Made by a program: the position numbers and the translations under genes
Assembly: GCA_943736015.1 (NCBI GenBank)
Contig: OX031072.1
Span: forward strand, 10,257,501 to 10,321,500
Length of the DNA: 64,000 bases
DNA from: Tridacna crocea
Lineage: Eukaryota; Mollusca; Bivalvia; Cardiida; Cardiidae
Reading direction: 5' to 3'
Notes under the pieces: generated by a model
What the model was told of the DNA's origin: nothing
Databases searched by the model: none
The model's input: only the letters and a program-made list of their open reading frames with translations
Shown: in pieces, positions 21,701 to 29,998 of the stretch
Layout of the letters: every line of letters starts with the position of its first letter
Numbering within the stretch: position 1 is the stretch's first letter

Positions 21701-24438
21701 TTTTTTTTTTTATAATATAGTGGTTTTTTTTTAACTTTTTAACACACTACAAGCATTTTCTCCTTTCCCTGCATTGTTTTCTACCCATTCAAAGACAGTT
21801 TTCACTATTGGACCAGTGTTTATCGTCTGCAAATGTGTTGGATTTTAACTAACGATACACAAAAATTTTGTGATGTTGTAAAGAGTTAAGAAAAAATCTG
21901 AAACAAAATAATGTATTCTTACAGAAAATACCACAAGTGCATAGCTATAAACTGTAGAAAGTTTTAAGTGCACCCAACAGCAACAAGACTGTGTTGAACT
22001 GGTTTTTCCTGCCTAATTGGTGAATTGCCAAAAATATTTTCCATGTACCATTTGGCAAAGGATGATTAATCCTTTAGCAAACAATCCCTGGTTTTTATGG
22101 CCCCTGAGATAGAAGCCTTTTGAAAACATTATGGGAAAAGTAGAAAATGCTAGTAACCAGCATTTTCTCCTTTTCCCACAATGTTTTCTACCCTGTTGGA
22201 AACAAATTTCAATTTCTGAGTTGTGTTAATTTTGTCCTCTGCAAGTGTTTTGAATTTGGACCAGTCTTAAATTTTGTTGTTTGGTTAACCAAACAATCCC
22301 TGGTTTTTACGACACAGAGATAGAAGCCTTTAGCTGGTAACCAGCATTTTCTCCCATTCCCACAATGTTTTCTACCCTGCTAGAAACAAATTTCATTTTC
22401 TTTCAGTTTGGACCTGTCTAAAAATTTTTTGTTTGGTAAAGGGTTAGATACACGAGCAAGTTACTTGACTATTATATTTTGACTTCCTTTTTTCCAGAGT
22501 CAGTATTCCAAGGTCCACTCTAATGGCCCCACATCAAGTGAAGCCACATCGTAGAAACAGTTTTGATGCTGCAGACACAATGGCACTCTCAAGGGTAGGT
22601 AAATCCTGAATGACTGAAAAGCACCATAGAGTCAGTTTGTGAGGTTTTATTTTCATTTTCTCTGAAAAACCATTATATAATCAGTAGTAAGACTCTCTTC
22701 AAAATAGATTGAGAGGCAGTTTTTACAAACCATTATTATAAGCTTTCAACAATTACAGACAATGGTTTCTTGGAAAGCAGTGTCTATCTTTCTATCTTTA
22801 CAAATTCACAGTAGCCCTGGGCTGGTGAGGCAGGGGATGAGAGAGAGAGAGAGAGCGAGCGAGAGAGCTTATGTTGATAAAAGTTATTGGTTTACTGAAC
22901 ATAGCACTTTTATACTAGCCAAACTATACTAAATAAGATAAAGAGCATACATTTACCCTGTACTAAATGGCAAAATTTGAGACTGGTCCAAATTGAGAAC
23001 ACTTGCAGACGACAAAATGAATGCAAGTCAATAATTGAAATTTGTTTCCAGCAGGATCGAAAACATTGTGGGAAAAGGAGAAAATGCTATCATTTTCTCC
23101 TTTTCCCACACTGTTTTGATAGGCTTCTTTCTCAGGGTAGTTAAAAGCTGGGATAGTGTGTAAAGAGTTGAAAGATAGGGCAGTACCATTTTGTACCAAT
23201 ATGGCAAACATCAAGGAAGAATCATTTTAAAATTTTATATTCAGCTAGTCTTTTTCCTCACAATGTATTCATATCTGTTATCTGGTAGTACATAATAGAT
23301 ATTATTGATCTGTTATGGGTGAATCTGTCACCAAACTGTGCTACCTTTTCATGACCCGGAGAAAAAGGACTTCTGAAAACTTGTAAGAAAAGCAGTGGCA
23401 GTATTTCCAACTTTTCTGACAGAAAAATGACATTGAGATACATTTTTATTTGTTATTTGCGAATGCTTTAAACTGAAAGAAGTCTACAAATTTGTTTTTT
23501 AATAAACAATTAAATGTCTGAAATCACTATTAGTCTATCCATTTGTTTCAGCATTGCTTGAAGGGATGGAACACCTCACAACCTTCCATGATGCCAGCAG
23601 CCTCTACTATTGCACTCAGGGATTCAACAGTGGGCATCAAATTTTCCTTGAAAACAGTAAGAACATACATGTACTATATCCTCGTTGTAGCTTTACTTCA
23701 CACCCTGATGCTCTTTCCTTACTTCAACTAGAGAGAATATACAGTAAACTGCACAAAACATGTTCTTTTGAAGCTGAACTCTTTGCCACACATCAGAAAT
23801 CTTCCCCCGGGTCGGTAACAGTCAGGATTGTGTGGGATTGTGTTGTAAAGGGTTATCTTGTTAATATTTTAACAGCCTTGAAACCAAATACTTTTCAAAA
23901 CATTGAAAAAGAGGAAATTGTTGTTAGACATCCCAATTAAATGCATTCTCAGACAAAATTCAAAGCTTTCCATTTAGTTGAGACTAAAATTTATCATATA
24001 GGAAAGAGTTATTACAAGTAAAAAGAACTGAATCAAAAGGAGATTTTGCTCTGTACAAGTGATTTCTCCTCAGACCCCTAGGCATTCAAAAGTGCTCTGC
24101 CACAAAACAAAAAGTTTGGAATACAAAAATTCTTTTCTTTTTTTCTCAAGACACTGCATGATGCTGAGAAACTAGCAGCCAACTATCCATACGAATGGAA
24201 TGCATCTGAACAGACAATCAGTAGACCTGTGATTAAACCAATGTACCGTCCCGAGACAAACTATATGAATGGTACATGGCCATACAACATTCGTGATACT
24301 ACTACAGACAGATCCTACACACAGGCTTCGGCCAGTCTCCAACAAGCTACTGATGATCTTTTGAACTCTACCTACTCTTTAATGTATGAGATGAAGAGAT
24401 TGAAGAATGAAAGAAGTGATCATCCATTGCGTGTGTAA
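9466..24438 (+). CDS. MIIP: Migration and invasion-inhibitory protein homologue
   Basis: Exons 9466-9722, 11694-12321, 13198-13436, 13854-13924, (possible 15818-15841), 20945-21086, 22498-22594, 23552-23656 and 24151-24438 join in one frame to about 608 residues (616 with the microexon), longer than the human protein of about 390. Identity rests on two blocks shared with vertebrate MIIP: GYDWIAALLDNDPQ...ETFFEDLKEFRKVN (around residues 332-365) and VRVSIPRSTLMAPHQ...[22 protein letters not shown]. Vertebrate MIIP binds IGFBP2 and HDAC6 and restrains cell migration; its role in molluscs is unknown. The N-terminus is a charged, probably helical segment (LREQSKLLLRKLKEKQGRLQ); exon 2 is acidic, serine-rich and likely disordered. 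The ATG at 9466 follows a splice acceptor, so the 5' UTR is split. Introns are packed with MITEs and other repeats. Confidence 0.9.
9845..10073 (-). mobile_element. TTAA palindromic MITE
   Basis: Complete, perfect palindrome; MIIP intron 1. Confidence 0.9.
10085..10287 (-). mobile_element. TTAA MITE with half palindrome deleted
   Basis: Only 12 bp after the previous copy. The left arm is missing, leaving GAAAACATTACCAGC. Confidence 0.75.
10768..10824. repeat. GATCAGACTGCAC palindromic repeat
   Basis: Core: GTGTAGATCAAGATCAGAC, TGCACAGATTGTGCA and the reverse arm GTCTGATCTCTGATC. One of about ten dispersed copies; the wider element is perhaps 200 bp. Confidence 0.7.
11275..11470 (-). mobile_element. 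TTAA MITE with collapsed palindrome
   Basis: Palindrome reduced to AAAATGATGGTAACCAAAATG; TTAA ends intact. Confidence 0.75.
11694..12321 (+). CDS. MIIP: MIIP coding exon 2
   Basis: Begins after TTTTTATTTTTAG; the first base completes an Arg codon from exon 1 (SR-LHQRSRSKEDK). Ends HRSNK before the donor GTAAAG, phase 0. It encodes a long charged, low-complexity region without a recognised domain. The open frame running on to 12459 is intron. Confidence 0.85.
12822..13095 (+). repeat. GAGCCATGCTCT repeat, near full length (MIIP intron 2)
   Basis: Runs from AAAAAGGGGCTTAATACATC through TATGGATCCATAG, the central palindrome CAGCCTGTGCGGACTGCGC, to AGAGCATGGCTCA. The GGGCTTAATGCATC phrase contains a TTAA used by MITEs in other copies. 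Confidence 0.65.
13198..13436 (+). CDS. MIIP: MIIP coding exon 3 (GYDWIA block)
   Basis: Acceptor TTCTTTGTTATAG, donor GTGAGT after ATGGA, phase 2. Encodes SRVSFRSPTRE and then the diagnostic GYDWIAALLD block. Its reading frame meets TGA only by running into the donor. Confidence 0.9.
13483..13660 (+). mobile_element. Decayed TTAA MITE
   Basis: AAAATGCTGGTAATCAGCAATT centre and GACAACCGTGAGTATGAGG flank; ends lost. MIIP intron 3. Confidence 0.5.
13854..13924 (+). CDS. MIIP: MIIP coding exon 4
   Basis: Acceptor TATGTTTTCAG, donor GTAAGT, 71 nt. Encodes GPMELWEHPEREPSPVQK and a few more residues, phase 2 in and phase 1 out. No domain is recognised. Confidence 0.8.
14100..14331 (+). repeat. 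GAGCCATGCTCT repeat
   Basis: AAAGAGGTTTAATGCATCTC at the left and TACAGATGCATTC at the right, with a decayed centre. A MITE follows directly. Confidence 0.5.
14332..14562 (+). mobile_element. TTAA palindromic MITE
   Basis: Near complete; right end AGGTAAAGAGTTTAA. Confidence 0.8.
14669..14832 (-). mobile_element. TTAA MITE, left end decayed
   Basis: Centre GGTTACTAGC; right end GGTAAAGGGTTAA kept. Confidence 0.65.
14996..15224 (-). mobile_element. TTAA palindromic MITE, ACTG-arm variant
   Basis: Arms read AAAACACTGTGGG and CCCATAGTGTTTT instead of ATTG/CAAT, so both arms changed. Confidence 0.88.
15243..15476 (+). mobile_element. tRNA-derived SINE
   Basis: A-box-like TTCAGTTGGTAGAATA and B-box-like GGTTCAGATTTCC head, then a body with GATAGTCATTGCAACAG, CTCCAGGAAAGC and GTGCACTGGC ending in an ACAAACACAATCC tail. 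It lies in a MIIP intron between two MITEs. Confidence 0.65.
15561..15743 (+). mobile_element. TTAA MITE, left end lost
   Basis: Begins at TTCTTTTGAAAACATTG; centre GGTTACTAGC; ends GGTAAAGAGTTTAA. Confidence 0.65.
15818..15841 (+). CDS. MIIP: Possible 24-nt MIIP microexon
   Basis: Flanked by CATTTTCACATGCACAG and GTACCT. It is exactly 24 nt, enters and leaves in phase 1, and would insert about eight residues (RQKEVAPS) without disturbing the frame between exons 4 and 5. No homologue supports it, so it could be chance. Confidence 0.35.
16449..16697. mobile_element. TGCAACACGCG long-TIR repeat, copy 1
   Basis: Inverted ends of about 55 bp carrying TGCAACATGTGAAAAAGG, then ACATTTGCGT and AGTGTCGTC, and their reverse at the right end. 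The interior has AGGCTGATCC-type palindromic pieces. No coding capacity. Confidence 0.7.
16768..17180 (+). mobile_element. TTAA MITE split by a solo LTR
   Basis: Left piece 16768-16830 (TTAATCCTTTAC to TTTTTCAAATA), right piece from 17058 (GGTAGGAAAAGGAGAAAG...). The LTR at 16831-17057 is the younger insertion. Confidence 0.65.
16831..17057 (+). mobile_element. Diverged solo LTR of the miniature LTR element
   Basis: Starts TGTTACAGGAGATCACTCC and ends GGACTTCATTCATAAGA, matching both ends of the 206-bp LTR. It is about 20 bp longer because of extra sequence between A box and B box. The A box TGGCTCAGTGG (16916-16926) is intact; the B box has decayed to GCTTCAATCCC. It splits a TTAA MITE (16768-16830 / 17058-17180) inside a MIIP intron. 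Confidence 0.75.
17369..17577 (+). mobile_element. Short helentron-like element inside a MITE
   Basis: Runs from ATGCGCGGAAGG to GCGAAGCTCTTGTT with a TCCGTCTGTCCGTTTG stretch near its start. It interrupts a MITE palindrome between CACCTTTT and CCCACAGTG with no target duplication. The 3' end CTCTTGTT is shared with the elements at 240, 19619 and 49731. Confidence 0.6.
17690..18176 (+). repeat. GAGCCATGCTCT repeat split by a MITE
   Basis: Left part to 17786 and right part from 18017 (GACTGGTCCTTAGGCATAC, CTGCGCAGGCTGACC, AGAGCATGGCTC). The MITE at 17787-18016 lies between. Confidence 0.6.
17787..18016 (-). mobile_element. TTAA palindromic MITE
   Basis: Complete but aged; nested in a GAGCCATGCTCT repeat. 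Confidence 0.8.
18228..18700 (+). repeat. GAGCCATGCTCT repeat split by a MITE in its central palindrome
   Basis: Left part ends CTCAGCCTGTA and right part resumes TAGGCAGACTGACATTG, on either side of the MITE 18402-18626. Confidence 0.6.
18402..18626 (+). mobile_element. TTAA palindromic MITE
   Basis: Complete; nested in the palindrome of a GAGCCATGCTCT repeat. Confidence 0.85.
18754..18966 (+). mobile_element. TTAA palindromic MITE
   Basis: Complete ends; centre GGTAATC. Confidence 0.85.
19619..20072 (+). mobile_element. Helentron/pearl-like element in a MIIP intron
   Basis: Starts TATGCCCGTCGAAGATGGGA and ends GACGGGCGTATCTTGC...CCGCTCTTGTT, so GCCCGTC is inverted near both ends. It contains two tandem units of about 150 bp, each with ACTATACTAGCTAGG and TTATGAAATTTCATGGGTGG. 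Confidence 0.65.
20718..20795 (-). mobile_element. TTAA MITE fragment
   Basis: GGGAAACAATGTAGG and GGTAGGGGTTTAA only. Confidence 0.45.
20945..21086 (+). CDS. MIIP: MIIP coding exon 5
   Basis: Acceptor TATTATAG, donor GTAGGT, 142 nt, phase 1 in and phase 2 out. Encodes VKPYTVNDRLFAEPIKRSLF followed by a lysine/glutamate stretch and PRFV. The YTVNDRLF part resembles the vertebrate segment upstream of the VRVSIP block. Confidence 0.88.
21100..21328 (+). mobile_element. TTAA palindromic MITE
   Basis: Complete, 13 bp after MIIP exon 5, so it forms the start of the following intron. Centre GGTTACC although the flanks are in plus order. Confidence 0.9.
21446..21668 (+). mobile_element. TTAA palindromic MITE, ACTG-arm variant
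   Basis: Left arm AAAACACTGTGG, right arm CCCACTGTTTT. Confidence 0.88.
21731..21889 (+). mobile_element. TTAA MITE, left half deleted
   Basis: AAGCATTTTCTCC onward to GTAAAGAGTTAA. Confidence 0.6.
22066..22288 (+). mobile_element. TTAA palindromic MITE, first of an abutting pair
   Basis: Its right TTAA (22285-22288) is also the left TTAA of the next copy. Confidence 0.85.
22285..22447 (+). mobile_element. TTAA MITE, second of an abutting pair
   Basis: Left palindrome arm deleted (AAGCCTTTAGCTGGTAACC); ends GGTAAAGGGTTAG. Confidence 0.75.
22498..22594 (+). CDS. MIIP: MIIP coding exon 6 (VRVSIP / RRNSFDA block)
   Basis: Acceptor CTTCCTTTTTTCCAG, donor GTAGGT, ends in phase 0. Encodes the most conserved MIIP segment, with VSIPRSTLMAPHQ and [16 protein letters not shown]. 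Confidence 0.92.
22839..22867. repeat. (GA)n microsatellite
   Basis: Interrupted GA run in the MIIP intron between exons 6 and 7. Confidence 0.85.
22953..23171 (-). mobile_element. TTAA palindromic MITE
   Basis: Palindrome tip deleted (GGAGAAAATGCTATCATTTTC), still symmetric. Confidence 0.75.
23552..23656 (+). CDS. MIIP: MIIP coding exon 7
   Basis: Acceptor TTTGTTTCAG, donor GTAAGA, 35 codons in phase 0. Begins HCLKGWNTSQ, matching the HCL-GW start of the vertebrate C-terminal part; the rest is variable. Confidence 0.85.
24151..24438 (+). CDS. MIIP: MIIP terminal coding exon
   Basis: Acceptor TCTTTTTTTCTCAAG, stop TAA at 24436-24438, 95 residues. Encodes TLHDAEKLAANYPYEW and a C-terminal helix-prone tail ending SDHPLRV. 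A sense AATAAA at 24555-24560 lies inside the following MITE. Confidence 0.85.
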   Translation, partial: TLHDAEKLAANYPYEWNASEQTISRPVIKPMYRPETNYMNGTWPYNIRDTTTDRSYTQASASLQQATDDLLNSTYSLMYEMKRLKNERSDHPLRV

Positions 24439-24498
24439 CTCTGTACCATTTTGACAAAAATATTTGAGCTATGCTCTGGAAAAAGCGGGCTTCACTAT

Positions 24499-24722
24499 TT
24501 AACAAATGAGAAAATTTTAGACCAGTCCAAATTGAAAGCATTTGCAGACGACAAAATAAATGTGAATGAAAAATTGAAATTTGGTTTGGGAAGGGTAAAA
24601 AAAAAATTGTGGGGAAAATGAGAAAATGCTGGTTACCAGCATTTTCTCCTTTTCCCACTATGTTTTCAATAGGCCTCCTTCTCAGGGTCATCAAAAGTAG
24701 GAATTGTGTGGTAAAGGGTTAA
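24499..24722 (-). mobile_element. TTAA palindromic MITE after MIIP
   Basis: Complete; 60 bp after the MIIP stop; supplies AATAAA at 24555; inserted at the TTAA of a GAGCCATGCTCT repeat. Confidence 0.88.
24555..24560 (+). terminator. Candidate MIIP polyadenylation signal supplied by a MITE
   Basis: AATAAA in sense orientation about 117 nt after the MIIP stop, inside the MITE at 24499-24722. I saw no closer AATAAA. Use of the site is inferred. Confidence 0.4.
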
Positions 24723-25134
24723 TGCAGCTTCGTGATGCATGATACCCAGCAAGTCATTACTGTATTGTGGGTCCATAAAATCCATTGTGTATAACAGTCG
24801 ACTGAATAATATGGTACAATGCTCCTTTGACATGCAGATAATTGACCAATAGCGAAAAAGTTTTGGTCCAGGTCAGCCTGTGCGCACTGCGCTGGCTGAC
24901 CTGGGTCAATACTTTTTGCAGATGCATTAAGCCCCGTTTTCACAGATTATGGTTCATTTACTTGAGTACTTGATGGTATTTGTGTATAAAAGGGTAGAAA
25001 AAATAGTTGTAAAAGGAGAAAATGCTTGTTAGCAGTCAACAGTGTTTCTAAAGGCATGTAGAGTTGTTGCAAAGTGGGTTTTTTGATAAGGACTAAACCA
25101 TAAAGAATTCAAACCAATTTAGCTTGTTTTTTGT

Positions 25135-25198
25135 GGATGGCGTAGGTCAAGATCAGACTGCACAGAAGGTGCCGTCTGACCTTTGATCTACATTGTCC
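25135..25198. repeat. GATCAGACTGCAC palindromic repeat
   Basis: Arms AGGTCAAGATCAGACTGCAC and GTCTGACCTTTGATCTAC around AGAAGGTGCC. Confidence 0.65.
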
Positions 25199-25434
25199 TC
25201 TATTTTGATACATATCCTGGCCAAAACAACCCAGAAAATGATAATATTTCGGATGTTTAATCTAATCTAAGAAGTCTGTTTCATTGATTCAGCGCTCTTA
25301 ACTGGCAAGTTCATGCAGACATCTGTATCTGTCATTGAAAGTGGTCGAATCCCAAAACATAATGGCTAAGAGACAATTGCTGGGAATGAAAATTTTTTCC
25401 TTCCATTGTAAAGCAGAGTATCAATATGATCTTT

Positions 25435-25665
25435 TTAACCCATTACCAAACGACAATGTTTTAGGCTTGTCCAATTTGAAAACATTTGCAGACGACAAAA
25501 TAAAATGACTGAAAATTTGAATTTTTTTTTTTGTGAAGGGTAGAAAACATTGTGGGAAACCAGAGAAAATGCTGGTTACCAGCATTTTCTCCTTTTCCCA
25601 CAATGTTTTCTAAAGCCTTCTTTCTCAGGGTCATCAAAAGTAGGAATTGTGTGGTAATGGGTTAA
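25435..25665 (-). mobile_element. TTAA palindromic MITE
   Basis: Complete; AACCCATTACCA/TGGTAATGGG end type. Confidence 0.9.
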
Positions 25666-25712
25666 ATAAAGAGAGTTTTGGTCATAGTTTAGTAAAAAGT
25701 ATGGAAGTAGAT

Positions 25713-25860
25713 TTAACCCTGTACCACACCATCCCAAATTTTACAACACTGAGGAAGACTACTTTTGAAAACATTGTGGGAATATTAGAAAATGGTGGTA
25801 AGCAGCATTTTCTCGTTTTCCCGCATTGTTTATTAACCTTTTAAATATAAATTTCAACTG
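25713..25860 (+). mobile_element. TTAA MITE, right end lost
   Basis: CCCTGTACCACACC start; centre GGTAAGC. Confidence 0.65.
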
Positions 25861-25885
25861 TTGAGTCATGTTCAACAATTTCATG

Positions 25886-26069
25886 TTTTAATGACCCCAA
25901 GAAAGAAAGTTTTTGAAAACAATGTGGTAAAATTCAAAAGTCCTTTCCCCGCAATGTTTTCAAACCTTTCAGAGACAATTTTCATCATGAAAGTCACATT
26001 TGATTTATGGTCTGTAATACCTTTCTATTTGGACCTGTCCAAAATCTTTTCATTTGATAAAGAGGTAAA
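25886..26069 (+). mobile_element. TTAA MITE with palindrome mostly deleted
   Basis: GACCCCAAGAAAGAAAG, AAAACAATGTGG and CCGCAATGTTTTC; end GATAAAGAGGTAA. Confidence 0.6.
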
Positions 26070-26076
26070 GGGGGTC

Positions 26077-26305
26077 TTAACCCATTACCACACAATCCCT
26101 GCTTTTGACGCCCCTGAGAAAGAAGCCTTTTGAAAACACTATGTGAAAAGGAGAAAATGCTGGAAACCAGCATTTTCTCCTTTTCCCATAGTGTTTTCTA
26201 TCCTTCACAGAACAAATTTCTATGTTTTGGTCACATTTATTTTGTCATCTGCAATTGCTTTCAATTTGGACCAGTCTAAAATTTTTTCGTGTGGTAAAGG
26301 GTTAA
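26077..26305 (+). mobile_element. TTAA palindromic MITE, ACTATG-arm variant
   Basis: Left arm AAAACACTATG, right arm CATAGTGTTTT: matched changes on both arms. Confidence 0.88.
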
Positions 26306-26639
26306 ACTATGCTGTCTGCAAAAGCAATGTAATCTGTATCAGTAGATGAGGGTCAGGTTGCTACTGGTAAGAAGCTACATTCTAGCATATCAAAAGTCTA
26401 TTCCATTGAGAAAACAAAGTGTAACTTTAACTCCAAACTAGATAATAAAGTGACTTCTCCAAATATAAATGGATTTCCAACAACAAATACAGTGTGACTT
26501 AGATGGTTACATTTTTCCTTTGAAAGGAGAGACAACTTTATGGATAAGGGAGATAAGGGATAATATTCATTATATGTATTTTCTCCCTTACCCACAATGT
26601 TTTCAAAAGCCTTCCTCGTCAGGGTTCTTCTCCAATAGT

Positions 26640-26890
26640 TAGGACCATTGTGGGTTTGATCCCTGCGTTGGCCAATTTCTTTTCTAGGACTGATGATAGT
26701 CATTGTGACAGGATTTATTCTTCTCCCACCGCAGACCACTATCTTGGCGATAGTAATATTTGAAAGCAGCCAGTGGGCTGGAAAGAAAATTGTGCAGAGT
26801 ACTGGTATTAGCCTCCAGGAAAGCATGGACAGGTGCACTGGCCACAGCAATAAAACTGATGTAATTTTGAGATTGGCATTAAACACTGTA
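26640..26890 (+). mobile_element. tRNA-derived SINE, head truncated
   Basis: B box GGGTTTGATCCCTGC remains. The body shares GATAGTCATTGTGACAGG, AGCCAGTGGGCTGGAA and GGTGCACTGGCCAC with the copy at 15243. Confidence 0.6.
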
Positions 26891-27045
26891 CAATCATTAA
26901 TGTACAAGTAAGGATTTTTTGGTGTAGAGTTCATCCATCTGGTCCCAAAGAAAGATGGCAAGACAAGTCTGTTTTGCAAGCTTTTAAGATCAAGATTGGG
27001 AAGCATAGATCATGACGTCTTATATCACACCATCGCTGATTTTTT

Positions 27046-27180
27046 ATGAGATAGTCTGACAAAGAGACAGTATGTAGTTATTGATATAGTCTGACAAAGG
27101 GACAGTTTGTAGTTATTGATATAGTCTGACAAAGAGACCGTATACATGTAGTTATTGATATTACATGTTTTTATTTAGAT
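27046..27180. repeat. Short tandem repeat, about 42-bp unit
   Basis: Three copies of a phrase with TAGTCTGACAAAG(A/G)GACAG and TAGTTATTGATA. Confidence 0.7.
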
Positions 27181-27333
27181 ACATTCATGTAGGCTGCATT
27201 TGTAGGACTTAGTAATCAAATATGACCTGTCAGGCAAAAAGGGACCATCTGGGAACTGCGACAATTGTCGACCTTGGACAAACTGCGTGGATCAACAAAA
27301 GGGTCAACACTTTGCACTTTTATGATACTCTAT

Positions 27334-27588
27334 ATGGCTAGCAACACGCGAAAAGGGGCATTCGAACGTTTGCGTAAAGTGTCGTCTAGGATCAGCCTGG
27401 GCTGTTTGCGCATGACAATTTCAGTTGTAATGTGATTTTCTGTTTCACAAAAGTCTACTAAAGCACAAAATCTATTGTAGTCGTAAAGTGCCATCTCGGA
27501 TTAGCCTGTGCGGACTGTGCAGGCTGATCTGGGACGACACTTTACACAAATGTCCAAATGCTCCTTTTTGTATTTTGCAGGCCATATA
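27334..27588. mobile_element. TGCAACACGCG long-TIR repeat, copy 2
   Basis: Outer ends TATATGGC and GCCATATA enclose GCAACACGCGAAAAGGGGC at the left and its reverse at the right. The interior includes the AAAGTCTACTAAAGCAC phrase shared with copy 1. Confidence 0.7.
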
Positions 27589-27837
27589 TGAATATGGTTG
27601 TTCTACCATACTATACAATTATTTTTGGACTATCAGTTTAAATTGACCTGTACTATCTTTGATCTGTTTACATCTAATTGATATATGAAATTCACAGATT
27701 GTCCCTTTTAGTGCGAGGGGTCACAAATGCCAACATTATTTCATCAGGAGTAGAGTACATGTGCATATTTATACTTATGTAGTTATGCAGCTTTGCATTT
27801 TTAGTTTTGATCTTTTAATGCATAACTATTTTTACTG

Positions 27838-28046
27838 TTAACTCATTACCAAACAACAAAATTTTTGGTTTATCCAAGTCAAAAGCATTTGCAGACTACA
27901 AATTAAAGTGACTGAAAATTTGAATTTTATTTTGTGAAGGGTAGAAAACTTTGTGGGAAAAGCAGAAAATGCTGGTTACCATAATGTTTTCTAAAGGCTT
28001 CTTTCTCCAGGTCATCAAAAGTAGGGATTATGTGGTAATGGGTTAA
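27838..28046 (-). mobile_element. TTAA MITE, one arm deleted
   Basis: Centre GGTTACCATAATG, the right arm largely missing. Confidence 0.75.
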
Positions 28047-28465
28047 GTATTTGGCTGGGAACTAATATGTGATAAAGATGGATAAGATGGTTGGAAAAGA
28101 AGCAATTGCTCCTTAGAAGCAGTCACTCAAGCTGATGCATAACAAGTTGTATGTGTAAATTACTGGATTATTTGATAGCCTGTCTGAAAATATTTGCTAT
28201 GAGCTGTCATAGGTTCAGGTGACCAGATAAGAATGTCAGGATAATACTGTGATATTTTGTGCTGCTATTGAAATGGCATTGTGTTTGAACATGCTATGTT
28301 TTTATAATTAAATTGTAATATTTTAAGATTTAATTTGCTTGTGATGTTATTTGTTGATGTACCACAATGCCCGTTAGAAGTCCTGAACCAGTTCTGTTGT
28401 TGATTTTCGTGCTTTTTGTATACTGGTACTGTACAAGTTTTATGTTCAGTATTCACCAACCAGTC

Positions 28466-28670
28466 TTAACTCTTTACCAAACAAAAAATTTTAGACTAAT
28501 CCAAATTGAAAGCATTTGCAAACGACAAAATAAACTTAACTCAAAAATTGAAACTTGACTTTGGAAGAGTAAAAAGCATTGTGGGAAAGGGAGAAAATGC
28601 TGTTTACCCGCATTTTACCCTTTTCCCACAATGTTTTCAGACGGCCAGGGATTGTTTGGTAAAGGGTTCA
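28466..28670 (-). mobile_element. TTAA palindromic MITE
   Basis: Centre GTTTACCCGC; right terminus TTCA. Confidence 0.8.
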
Positions 28671-28978
28671 GAGCATTTTAAGTCTTATTCTTCATTTCAT
28701 CAATGTGGGAGTAACAGAGCTGATGATTGGCTAAACCAGCTGGTTTTACCCAATCATCAACTCTGTTTCTTTCATAGTTAGAAAATCTTGCAGGATAAGA
28801 CAGACTATGTTCTATAGAATGGTTGGTTGGTAGTCTCAGTAATGAGACGCCCCGGTGATCTTTTTCATATTTGGACATTTACTGTACACCAGAGGCGACC
28901 AGGCGAAAAGTAACATCGCCTTTGGGGACAGTTACTATACTAGGTTGGTTGGTGGATACAGACTGAGCTGATTGTGTC

Positions 28979-29207
28979 TTAACTCATTACCAAATGACAA
29001 AATTTAATGTGTGTCCAAATCGAAAGTAGTTGCAGACGACAAAATAAAACTGACTGATAATTTGAAATTTGTTTTGTGAAGGGTCAAAAATATGGTGGGT
29101 AAAGGAGAAAATGCTGGTTACCAGTATTCTCTCCTTTTCCCACAATGTTTTCCAAAGACTTCATTCTCAGGATCGTCAAAAGTAGGGATTGTGTGGTAAG
29201 GGGTTAA
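28979..29207 (-). mobile_element. TTAA palindromic MITE
   Basis: Complete with TTAA ends. Confidence 0.88.
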
Positions 29208-29339
29208 CACCTTACCAACCAATCTCATGTTTAACCTTAATCCTGCTAAATAAGTAAAATAAAATTTGAAATTTGATGTTAAAAACTTATACCCGTGTTA
29301 ATATTGCAATATGTTTTGGGGAATATCATCTCCTTATGA

Positions 29340-29398
29340 GACAGTGTAGATCCAAGGTCAGACTGCACATTTTGTGGAGTCTGATCTTTATCTACATC
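29340..29398. repeat. GATCAGACTGCAC palindromic repeat, core
   Basis: GTAGATCCAAGGTCAGACTG and GAGTCTGATCTTTATCTAC arms. Confidence 0.6.
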
Positions 29399-29689
29399 TG
29401 CAAATGAAGGCTTTATGTTTGGATCAGTCAAAAAATGTATCCCCTGGTACAGAGATAAACTGTACATCCTCTGAATCAAATTAGGTCTTGTCATTCAAGA
29501 GAATAAAAATTAAAGATCTTCAAGCACAAAGAAAAAGATAAATAGGTGTGTGAACTCCTGGAATATGAGTACAGTATTGACATCGCCTTTTGTAGGTCAA
29601 TATTAAAAGAAATAATTAACAGTAACCCTGCCAGGAATTGCCTTTGTTATTCATTGTTGCGCATACTGAAAAGTAAATTTTTCATTTTC

Positions 29690-29919
29690 TTAACCCTTTA
29701 CTCCATAGATACTCAATTTGACGTATGAACTACTGACAACTTTTGAAAACATTGTGGGAAAAGGAGAAATTGCTCGTAACGAGCAATTTCTCCTTTTCCC
29801 ACAATGTTTTCCACTCATTCAGATATTTGTATCCTCATTTGTCGATATTTTTGACATCATATCTTTATTTGCTGCTGAAATGGAAGAGCCTCAAATTGGC
29901 ATATCGGGTAAAGGGTTAA
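29690..29919 (+). mobile_element. TTAA MITE, CTCCATA subfamily
   Basis: Starts TTAACCCTTTACTCCATAG. Centre is GAAATTGCTCGTAACGAGC, both arms altered relative to the main family. The middle flanks are unlike the main family (TTTGCTGCTGAAATGG). Confidence 0.8.
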
Positions 29920-29998
29920 GAGACAAAGCTGTGTATTGTATGTCTCTGATTCCAGAGATGTTAATCCGGCTCAACATTGGAAAAGAATAAGGTGCTGC

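Larger units (their letters stand above)
24461..24957 (+). repeat. GAGCCATGCTCT repeat split by a MITE
   Basis: GAGCTATGCTCTGG at the left, then the MITE 24499-24722, then TTAATGCAGC onward to the central CAGCCTGTGCGCACTGCGC palindrome. The insertion point is the TTAA of the family's GGGCTTAATGCATC phrase. Confidence 0.65.

Noticed and set aside
23554..23940. 128-codon ORF overlapping MIIP exon 7.
   Set aside because: It is in another frame; the MIIP frame matches HCLKGW and has proper splice sites.
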